Below, one piece after another: positions 7,428-14,411 of a stretch of DNA of 64,000 bases. The notes under the pieces were generated by a model. That model was not told where the DNA came from and searched no databases. It saw only the letters and a list, made by a program, of their open reading frames with translations. The DNA lies in NCBI RefSeq assembly GCF_008065135.1, contig NZ_CP042914.1, positions 7,731,404 to 7,795,403 on the forward strand, written 5' to 3'. The first letter of the stretch is position 1. Each line of letters opens with the position of its first letter. Position numbers and translations under genes: made by a program. The DNA comes from Roseimaritima ulvae. GTDB lineage: Bacteria > Planctomycetota > Planctomycetia > Pirellulales > Pirellulaceae.

Positions 7428-9338
7428 ATGGAACTGGGGCTCGATCCTCCTTATGCATTCCTATCTGGGAATGCCAAGCAACGCACGTTCCAAATCCTTC
7501 CGGAAGGAAGAGATGGCCTCAAAAACTGGGCTCCCATATCGCGCATGTCGCCTGTATTTCCGGTGCGGCATTTTCGCGGTGGTGTAGATTACACCTCTCC
7601 CAACAGGTTTCATTTTGAAGGCCGATGGCATGTGATCTTTGCGGGCCCTGTACACCCTGAAGAGTTTGGTCCGCTTCAATCATTCGACGGTGAGTTCTGG
7701 TTAACGCTAGGCCTGTACAACGTTTTGCTCGCCTGCGAAGACGCAGAACAGATTCAGCTAGCCCGCGATTGGTGTGCCGATAACAAGAGGCAGTGCGAAA
7801 TTTGGACAATCGAGGATGGTAAAGTTCTCGAGGTCCAGGTCTTTGACGAAAATTTTGTGCAGGAATCCAACGAAGAACTTGCGAAATTGTGGTCGTTGGA
7901 AGCACCACACGAACTTACTGAAGCGATAAGAGAATTTGTCCCCCTCGCGGCGGCGGCAATTGCGAGGGGACAAGCAAGTGGAATCGGGCTCGACCGGGAC
8001 CTTCGATACTTGCCCAACGTCTTCGGCAAGATTGTCGAGGCCGGAAGAGGACCCGATCAAAAATACATTGCGCTTGGGCGTTTGTTGACGATCAACGCTG
8101 GGTTGTCCCGATTCTCTTCGCAAACTTTTGCAGGAATCAGTCCGATCTTTTCAACGGAATGTCACTTCTGGTTGCATTCACTGTTTGGAATTGGAGTTGC
8201 GAATATCGCGCTGCGAAATATCCGTGACTTCATGCACCGCACGCTTGGAGAAGCGGAGATTCACAAGCGATTTAAGAAGTTGGAGCTCGACACCAGCGGT
8301 ATTGATCTTTCTTCAGCAACGCCCGAGATCAAAGACTATCTAGGGGAGGTTGATATTGACGCACCAGGAGAAGCAATTCCTCTCTTGGCGTTTTTTAGTG
8401 CGCGTGACGGGTATCGCAGTACCGAAGTCACGGTTAGTGCCCCGCTCGCCGCGGTGTCATCGTGTAACTCTGTCCGTTGGTCATTGCTTACGCTCACGCA
8501 TGAATTTTGCCACGTCATTGTGCGAGCGATACAATCCGATTTATATCCTGACTTTTCTAGTGAACAACAGATTTTGGATTGTGTCGCACTCTTGGAATTG
8601 GACGGACCAGCTGAGAATTTGCTAAAGGAAATCAGGCGTTCGCTATTGATGTCCGTTTGTCAAATGGAGAACCATTTAGCGGGCAAGGCGGCTAACGACG
8701 GCATAGAAATCACGGCCGAATCCGTCCGGATAATGTTGCAACGTTGGCGACAAGAGGTTGACGAGATCATCGTTCACGTCTTTGACTACTTGTATTTCTA
8801 CGGGCAGGACTCTGAGCGTTACATCATTGGAATATGGTCATCATGGGGGACGATCCCAAACATCCGATACCGCGTCAAGGAATATGTTGTTCGTAGTGTC
8901 TGTGCCGTGCTTTCGAGGCACATTATGCGTGGCAGTGATGCTCTGGACGAAGCACGCACAGAGGTGCTTAAGCATTTGCAGGCTTTAGCACAATCCGATC
9001 CTGGGTCACGGTATGTGGATGATGCCGTCGACTATTTGCAGAACAAATGGAACTCAGAAGCGAGAGATGCCGTTCTAGTCCGCAGAAATCTAGTTAAGCT
9101 CGCACGTATTTTTCTGTTTTCTGAAGAGCTGGCGACGAAGTTGCGATCGGAACCGGAGATTTCAACCGGAAGAGGTGACCAGCTAGGATACAGCTACAAG
9201 CGGCGCGATCTCGATCGAAAATCTCTTCGCAACCCGCTGTTGTTTCTCGCGAACTACACAAACCAGTCCCCGCCTTCGCAGGTGGATAGTTTATGGGTGC
9301 TGTACATTCTCGCGTTTTGTTACCACACCGATGAATGA
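7428..9338 (+). CDS. Predicted HExxH metallopeptidase-like protein of the SIR2 unit
   Basis: A 636-residue cytoplasmic protein with no signal peptide or membrane segment. The key feature is an HExxH zinc motif, HEFCH, at residues 358-362 inside a hydrophobic helix (LLTLTHEFCHVIVRAI). About 85 residues later, E446 in the stretch EVDEIIVHVFDYLYFYG is a plausible third zinc ligand in a gluzincin-like arrangement. The roughly 350 residues before the motif and 190 after match nothing I know. Start: ATG at 7428, 6 bp after the upstream stop. The stop at 9336-9338 overlaps the next gene's ATG (9331) by 8 bp, showing translational coupling. In context a sensor or activating protease for the downstream SIR2 effector is a reasonable hypothesis. 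It could also be a catalytically dead scaffold. Confidence 0.72.
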   Translation: MELGLDPPYAFLSGNAKQRTFQILPEGRDGLKNWAPISRMSPVFPVRHFRGGVDYTSPNRFHFEGRWHVIFAGPVHPEEFGPLQSFDGEFWLTLGLYNVLLACEDAEQIQLARDWCADNKRQCEIWTIEDGKVLEVQVFDENFVQESNEELAKLWSLEAPHELTEAIREFVPLAAAAIARGQASGIGLDRDLRYLPNVFGKIVEAGRGPDQKYIALGRLLTINAGLSRFSSQTFAGISPIFSTECHFWLHSLFGIGVANIALRNIRDFMHRTLGEAEIHKRFKKLELDTSGIDLSSATPEIKDYLGEVDIDAPGEAIPLLAFFSARDGYRSTEVTVSAPLAAVSSCNSVRWSLLTLTHEFCHVIVRAIQSDLYPDFSSEQQILDCVALLELDGPAENLLKEIRRSLLMSVCQMENHLAGKAANDGIEITAESVRIMLQRWRQEVDEIIVHVFDYLYFYGQDSERYIIGIWSSWGTIPNIRYRVKEYVVRSVCAVLSRHIMRGSDALDEARTEVLKHLQALAQSDPGSRYVDDAVDYLQNKWNSEARDAVLVRRNLVKLARIFLFSEELATKLRSEPEISTGRGDQLGYSYKRRDLDRKSLRNPLLFLANYTNQSPPSQVDSLWVLYILAFCYHTDE

Positions 9339-10008
9339 GCCTTCGCACGCAACACTACTGTCGGGATCAGTGCTCGAGTGGGCTGTTCGTCCAATCGAAC
9401 GAAAAGACATCTGCGCGCAAGACAACGTTTCGTTTGTTCGTAGCGTCGGAACCACACGATGGGAGCAATTCGTTTACGAGTCAACAATTCCGTTGCGTGA
9501 TCGAGATGAAGACGGGTCAGCGCCGTTTGAATACCCATTTTTCTGTCGGCGGAGCGGCAAACGCCTTGCCTTGCTCGGACAAACATACGAAATCTCGAAA
9601 GCGATTGAGGATGATCTAATTCGCAAGACTTTCGTCCTGCGAATGCGTCGCGTTACGATTGCGGTAGATCCCCTTGTCAAGGCGCTGGTCGAGAAACCAA
9701 CGGTGTATTCGCTCAGTTACGCATATGCGCGCGCACCGGCATACGGAACGGCACTTAAGAACGTGATTTTCTATGGTGAAGACCTTGGCAACGCCGGCAT
9801 CTTCCGCGAGATAATTCCGTTACTGACGTTTGCATCATGCGGCCTTCGGCGCGCGAGTGGCGGGACACAACTGTTAAAGATCTCATCCAGCGGTAAACTC
9901 TCGTTCACTCTTCGCAATGATTCAACGCTAGTTGAAATTGAGCGAATACTTGGATACTTGCGAGACAACGGTTATCTCAAGGGTGCTTTGTTGGACGAAG
10001 AAAGCTAG
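9331..10008 (+). CDS. Conserved-looking unknown protein between HExxH and SIR2 genes
   Basis: A 225-residue soluble protein with no domain I can name. The first half is mixed (SVLEWAVRPIERKD ... YEYPFFCRRSGKRLALLGQTYE-like region) and the C-terminal part (STLVEIERILGYLRDNGYL) looks like a short helical tail. Its ATG overlaps the end of the HExxH gene by 8 bp, and its stop is 15 bp before the SIR2 gene, with a strong Shine-Dalgarno (AAGGAG, 10013-10018) in the gap. The overlap on one side and tight spacing on the other mean it is a fixed part of the unit. An adaptor between the putative sensor and the NADase is possible, but nothing in the sequence shows this. Confidence 0.7.
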   Translation: MNEPSHATLLSGSVLEWAVRPIERKDICAQDNVSFVRSVGTTRWEQFVYESTIPLRDRDEDGSAPFEYPFFCRRSGKRLALLGQTYEISKAIEDDLIRKTFVLRMRRVTIAVDPLVKALVEKPTVYSLSYAYARAPAYGTALKNVIFYGEDLGNAGIFREIIPLLTFASCGLRRASGGTQLLKISSSGKLSFTLRNDSTLVEIERILGYLRDNGYLKGALLDEES

Positions 10009-10023
10009 GCAAAAGGAGCGGTC

Positions 10024-10926
10024 ATGAGCAAAGTCGTTATGCGAGATCAGGATGAATGGGACGATGAACCGAAGCTAATAGATTACCTGAGTGCACAGTT
10101 GCAATCAGGACGACTTGGCCTCGCATTAGGCGCTGGCATCTCCAAACCGTTTGGGCTCCCCGACTGGGGCAACTTAATAAACGCGATGTTCAAAATTGCT
10201 GGGCAGGATCCTTTGCCGGGTAATCCAATGCAGCAGGCGGAGTATATTCGCACAAGTACTTGCGGCGGGGATGTAGCAAAGTTCCTCGAACTTGTAGATC
10301 AAGCCCTTTATGAAAATGCGGATACTTCATTCGATGCGTTGAGAAAGAACGACACAATCGCGTCTGTCGGAGCGCTACTGATGGCGTCTCGTCGCGGAAG
10401 CGCATCGGAAGTTGTGACAATTAATTTCGACAACCTATTGGAGCTCTATCTCGCATACTTTGGATTTGTGGTGCACTCGGTATCAGCCGACATTCATTGG
10501 AGAGACGCGAGTGACGTTACGATTTATCACCCGCATGGATTTCTTCCACACGGTCAGCCAACAGAACGCAGTTCTGACATTGTCTTAGACCAAGCATCTT
10601 TTGGTCAAACAGTTGGGAAAGACACGGTTTGGCGACAGGTTTGCATGAACATGTTTCGACGAAGAACTTGCCTCTTTATCGGAATGTCTGGAGATGATCC
10701 AAACATCGAGTCGATGCTCCAGGAATCGCGTGACACGCATGCGTCTAGGAACCATAGAACACGTTATTGGGGCGTTGCGTTTTCAACGGCCGATGACGAT
10801 CTACTGCGAACGCAGTGGCAAAATCGTGGTGTCTACTACAGGGTGATCGCAGATTACGATCACGACCTCCCGCGATTATTATTCGGGATTTGCCAACATG
10901 CAGCGGAAAAGAGCATGTTTAGCTAA
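10024..10926 (+). CDS. SIR2-like NADase, probable defence effector
   Basis: A 300-residue protein with the marks of a bacterial SIR2-like (SIR2_2) domain. GAGIS at residues 36-40 is the NAD-binding glycine loop, NFD at 134-136 has the conserved Asn, and HPHG around 169-172 has the catalytic-type His. Later come LFIGMSGDDPNI and YWGVAFS, typical of the C-terminal half of these domains. The zinc-binding module of true sirtuin deacetylases is absent. Relatives in DSR, Thoeris ThsA, SIR2-HerA and SIR2-APAZ systems destroy NAD+ on phage infection. Here it is the last gene of a four-gene unit and has its own strong ribosome binding site. Effector function is inference from the family and setting. 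Confidence 0.88.
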   Translation: MSKVVMRDQDEWDDEPKLIDYLSAQLQSGRLGLALGAGISKPFGLPDWGNLINAMFKIAGQDPLPGNPMQQAEYIRTSTCGGDVAKFLELVDQALYENADTSFDALRKNDTIASVGALLMASRRGSASEVVTINFDNLLELYLAYFGFVVHSVSADIHWRDASDVTIYHPHGFLPHGQPTERSSDIVLDQASFGQTVGKDTVWRQVCMNMFRRRTCLFIGMSGDDPNIESMLQESRDTHASRNHRTRYWGVAFSTADDDLLRTQWQNRGVYYRVIADYDHDLPRLLFGICQHAAEKSMFS

Positions 10927-10978
10927 GAAGCTCCATGAGCCGACCGCACCACCGATGAGACTTCGGTAGTTGTTTCAA

Positions 10979-10994
10979 CGCTCCGGTGGCCGAC
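10979..10994 (-). repeat. Island motif copy C, inverted
   Basis: The reverse complement of 10979-10994 is gtcggccaccggagcg, identical to the first 16 bases of copies A and B. It lies 53 bp after the SIR2 stop and about 90 bp before the GH28 gene, near where base composition returns to that of the rest of the window. Confidence 0.65.
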
Positions 10995-11083
10995 GCCGGT
11001 GCATTGCACTGAAAGCGAACCGTGATGACATTCTACAAATGCGCACCGGCTATACTGTCTGTCCTACGAACAAGGGAGAAATC

Positions 11084-12475
11084 ATGAAGCGAAGATGCTT
11101 GGTTGCCCTATGGGCCGTGCTGGTCGTCGTCAGCACAGGGACGCTTGTTCAGGCCCAAGCTGACAAGTCGAACATATTCAATATCAAAACCTATGGCGCC
11201 GTGGGCGACGGGGTGACGCTGAACACCGAAGCTCTGCAAAAGACGATCGATGCCTGCCACGCTGCCGGCGGGGGAACGGTTTGGGTGCCGGCTGGAGAGT
11301 TTGTGATTGGGACGATCCACTTGAAGAGTCATGTGACCTTGTCGCTGGATTACGGCGCCAGCTTGCTGGGTAGCCTAGACTGGAATGACTATCCCACGGA
11401 TAGTCTGCGTAATGCCCGTGAGGGGCAAGAGGAGTGCCTGCTCTATGCCGAGGATGCGACGGATATCCGCATTGAGGGCCTGGGGCTCATTGATGGTCGG
11501 GGCACCCCGGAGACCTTCCCCAAACGTAGACCTGGTGTTCGCGGCGATCGTCGCCCAAGGCTGCTTCGTTTCGAGAGCTGTAAGAACCTGACCTTTTCCG
11601 GCCTGACCTATACCCGTACGGGGTTCTGGGGACTGCACTTGGTGGACTGTAAGCAAATTCAGTTCAATGCGGTGACGATTCGTTTCCTCAACCAAGGCCC
11701 TAACAACGACGGCATCGATCTGGATGGCTGCGAAGACGTCCTGATTGAGAACTGTGATATCCAATCGGGCGATGACGCCATTTGCCTGAAGAGCTCACTG
11801 AACCCCTGCCGTAATATCGTGGTGCGGAACTGTCGGGTCTGCAGTCATACCGCGCCTCTGAAATTTGGATCATCCGGTCATGGCGGCTTCATCGATGTCA
11901 GCGTCACCAATTGCTATTTCTACGACAGTCCCATGGGCGCGATAAAGCTGACCTTGGTAGATGGCGGTCGCTTGGAAAACATCGAGATCTCCAGGCTGGT
12001 GATGGAGAACGTGGGTTGCCCTATCTTTATTCGTTTGGCCAATCGCGGCAGCACCTTCGGCAAGGGTGGCCAGGCGACGATGGGCAGCTTGAAGAATATC
12101 CGCATCCGCGATGTGGTGGCCAAGGTCACGCTGCAGGATCGTGACCAATCGGGCGACTATTCCAATACCGAAAAAGCCAAGGCCGGCCCGATCATGATCT
12201 CGGGCATCCCCGGCCATCCCGTCGAAGATATCTCCTTAGAAAATGTTAAGATCTCCTTTGCCGCTTATGGCTCCGAAGAAGATGCCAAGCGTGTCGTACC
12301 GGAGGACGAAAACCGCTATCCGGAGCAGTTCTTCTTCGGCGTGTTACCGGCTTGGGGTGCGTATATCCGCCATGCCAAAAATGTTGCCTTCAAAAATGTC
12401 GAGTTGACACTCCGCGGCGAAGACGCACGCCAAGAGATCATCTTGGATGATGTTGAAGGTTTCGTGAATCATTAA
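11084..12475 (+). CDS. Secreted glycoside hydrolase family 28 (polygalacturonase-like)
   Basis: 463 residues from the ATG at 11084, preceded by AAGGGAG; the longer open frame from 10970 has no signal sequence and is rejected. A signal peptide (MKRRCLVALWAVLVVVSTG... to about residue 26) is followed by the pectate-lyase-like start FNIKTYGAVGDG. GH28 landmarks are present: NNDGID with D209 and D212, SGDD with D230/D231, GHG with H266, and GAIKL in place of RIK. The enzyme would hydrolyse galacturonan or a related pectin backbone outside the cytoplasm or in the periplasm. The next gene, 19 bp downstream, encodes a secreted alpha/beta-hydrolase, so the pair probably acts together on decorated plant or algal polysaccharide. 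Confidence 0.9.
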   Translation: MKRRCLVALWAVLVVVSTGTLVQAQADKSNIFNIKTYGAVGDGVTLNTEALQKTIDACHAAGGGTVWVPAGEFVIGTIHLKSHVTLSLDYGASLLGSLDWNDYPTDSLRNAREGQEECLLYAEDATDIRIEGLGLIDGRGTPETFPKRRPGVRGDRRPRLLRFESCKNLTFSGLTYTRTGFWGLHLVDCKQIQFNAVTIRFLNQGPNNDGIDLDGCEDVLIENCDIQSGDDAICLKSSLNPCRNIVVRNCRVCSHTAPLKFGSSGHGGFIDVSVTNCYFYDSPMGAIKLTLVDGGRLENIEISRLVMENVGCPIFIRLANRGSTFGKGGQATMGSLKNIRIRDVVAKVTLQDRDQSGDYSNTEKAKAGPIMISGIPGHPVEDISLENVKISFAAYGSEEDAKRVVPEDENRYPEQFFFGVLPAWGAYIRHAKNVAFKNVELTLRGEDARQEIILDDVEGFVNH

Positions 12476-12494
12476 AAAAAGAGGTACCAGAAGC

Positions 12495-14348
12495 ATGCGA
12501 AAGTTATGTTTAGCCTCCCTATGGATGGCCGCGGCCTGGTTGTCGACACAAAGCCTTATGGCTGCAGAGACCTTCGCGCCTCTAAAGCAGGGCCAACCGC
12601 CTCGGTCGGTGGAAGCCCTGTGGGCGGATTACGACCCTCGGGCCGAACCTCTTGATGTCGAAATTCTCAAAGAGTGGCAACAGGACGGCGTGGTCATGCA
12701 GGTCCTGCGCTATCGCGTGGGCATCTTCAAGGGGCAGAAATCCATGCTGGCTGCGGTCTACGGTTATCCGCAGGGGGCGAGCGATTTGCCCGGCCTGGTT
12801 CAGGCCCACGGGGGCGGCCAATACGCCGACTATCATGCGGTTCTGACAAATGCCAAACGCGGCTATGCCACGATCTCGATTGCCTGGGCCGGACGAATTA
12901 ATGCACCGGACTACAAGGTCGATCGCGATGGGGTCAAGCTGTTCACCGACCAAGCCACCGATGACCCTGACTATAAGCTGACGACCGATTGGGGTGCCTT
13001 GGACGGCTATCATGCACCGGCCCGCTATGGAGCCGGTTCCATGGACGTCAAGCCGTCCCGTTATACGCTGGACGAAGTGGAGTCACCGCGTAACTGCTGC
13101 TATTTTCTTTGGACCGTGGCGGCGCGACGTGCCCTGACCTTTCTGGAGCAGCAGCCGCAGGTCGACGGCGAGCGACTGGGGATCTATGGTCACTCCATGG
13201 GCGGCAAAATTACTACACTCACGGCCGGTATCGACAAACGCGTCAAGGCCGCCGCGCCGTCTTGTGGTGGGATTAGCAATAAATTAGATGACGAGCTCTA
13301 TCTAAAGACCATTGCCGATGCCCGCTACCTGGATCAACTTTCCTGCCCGATCATGTTCCTGAGTCCGGCCAATGATTTTCACGGCCACCTGATCGATGTA
13401 CCCAAGGCGGTTGAACTTATTGAAACCGACCAGTGGCGGGTGGCGACCTCTGCGCACAGCAACCATCAGGATATCGGTGAATTCGAAGTCGGTGGTTTGC
13501 TGTGGTTCGATCAGCACCTCAAGGGCAGCTTCAAGGTTCCCGCGACACCTGAGGTCCAGCTGAAGCTCAAGACCTCAACCGGAACACCTTCGTTTGTGGT
13601 GCGGCCGGATGCCTCCCAAACCATTGATGCCGTGGATGTCTACTACACCCAAGACGGCGAACCGCTTGAGCGAGAGCACCGCAAGAATCGATTCTGGCAC
13701 TATGCCAAGCCCGTAAGAAACGGGGAGCACTGGACTGCGGATCTACCGCTGGCCACCACGGAGAAACCCCTATGGGCCTACACCAACGTTCGCTATCGGC
13801 TGGATGAACCGGTGACCGGTGCGGGCTACTACTACCGAGTCTATACCACGGATGTGTTTAATGTCTCCTCACCCGTGCAGGTTTCCAGCGCCGAAGATCT
13901 GGCTGCGGCGGACGTCAGAACAACCCGGAAGCCATCTCTGTTGATTGAAAATTTTCAGGATGATTGGGAAAAAGAGTGGTTCGTCTATCGGCAGGATACC
14001 TGGGACAAGCAAGACAGTTGGGAGCGGATGACGCATAAGATCTACTCGGATCTGTGGAGAGCCCCGGAGGGGGCCAAGCTTGCCCTGGAGGTTCGCTCCC
14101 AAACAACGCAGACCTTGGTGGTGGGGCTGGATTGGAGAAACAATAAAAGAGCCGAGGTGGAACTTTCTGGCGACGGACAGTGGCAGTCGATCGTCTTATC
14201 TCCTGCCGATTTCACCGCCGGCTCTGGCTCCGACCGAGGCCAGACCGATTGGAGAAACGTCAACACGCTCAAGCTGTCGCCGAAGCGCAAGAGCGATCCG
14301 CGACCTGAATTCCGCAATCTTCGCTGGGTCGTCGAGGCGGCGCATTAG
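12495..14348 (+). CDS. Secreted alpha/beta-hydrolase (acetyl xylan esterase/dienelactone hydrolase-like) with C-terminal beta domain
   Basis: 617 residues with a signal peptide (MRKLCLASLWMAAAWLSTQ... ending near AAETFA). The hydrolase core has the nucleophile elbow GHSMGG with S234, a likely acid D294 (SPANDFHG) and a likely His H324 (AHSNHQD). From about residue 470 a separate beta-rich domain follows (LLIENFQDDWEKEWF ... LKLSPKRKSDPRPEFRNLRW), resembling a CBM/CIA30-like jelly roll. It is preceded by GAGGT at a good distance and lies 19 bp after the GH28 gene. I infer an esterase that removes acetyl or similar groups so that the polygalacturonase can act. A peptidase of the S9/S15 type is a less likely alternative. 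Confidence 0.82.
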   Translation: MRKLCLASLWMAAAWLSTQSLMAAETFAPLKQGQPPRSVEALWADYDPRAEPLDVEILKEWQQDGVVMQVLRYRVGIFKGQKSMLAAVYGYPQGASDLPGLVQAHGGGQYADYHAVLTNAKRGYATISIAWAGRINAPDYKVDRDGVKLFTDQATDDPDYKLTTDWGALDGYHAPARYGAGSMDVKPSRYTLDEVESPRNCCYFLWTVAARRALTFLEQQPQVDGERLGIYGHSMGGKITTLTAGIDKRVKAAAPSCGGISNKLDDELYLKTIADARYLDQLSCPIMFLSPANDFHGHLIDVPKAVELIETDQWRVATSAHSNHQDIGEFEVGGLLWFDQHLKGSFKVPATPEVQLKLKTSTGTPSFVVRPDASQTIDAVDVYYTQDGEPLEREHRKNRFWHYAKPVRNGEHWTADLPLATTEKPLWAYTNVRYRLDEPVTGAGYYYRVYTTDVFNVSSPVQVSSAEDLAAADVRTTRKPSLLIENFQDDWEKEWFVYRQDTWDKQDSWERMTHKIYSDLWRAPEGAKLALEVRSQTTQTLVVGLDWRNNKRAEVELSGDGQWQSIVLSPADFTAGSGSDRGQTDWRNVNTLKLSPKRKSDPRPEFRNLRWVVEAAH

Positions 14349-14411
14349 CCGAAAGCGTCAACATTCGAAGGCCCGACCGTCATGCTTGGTGAGGCGTGGG
14401 GCTGAGAGAAG

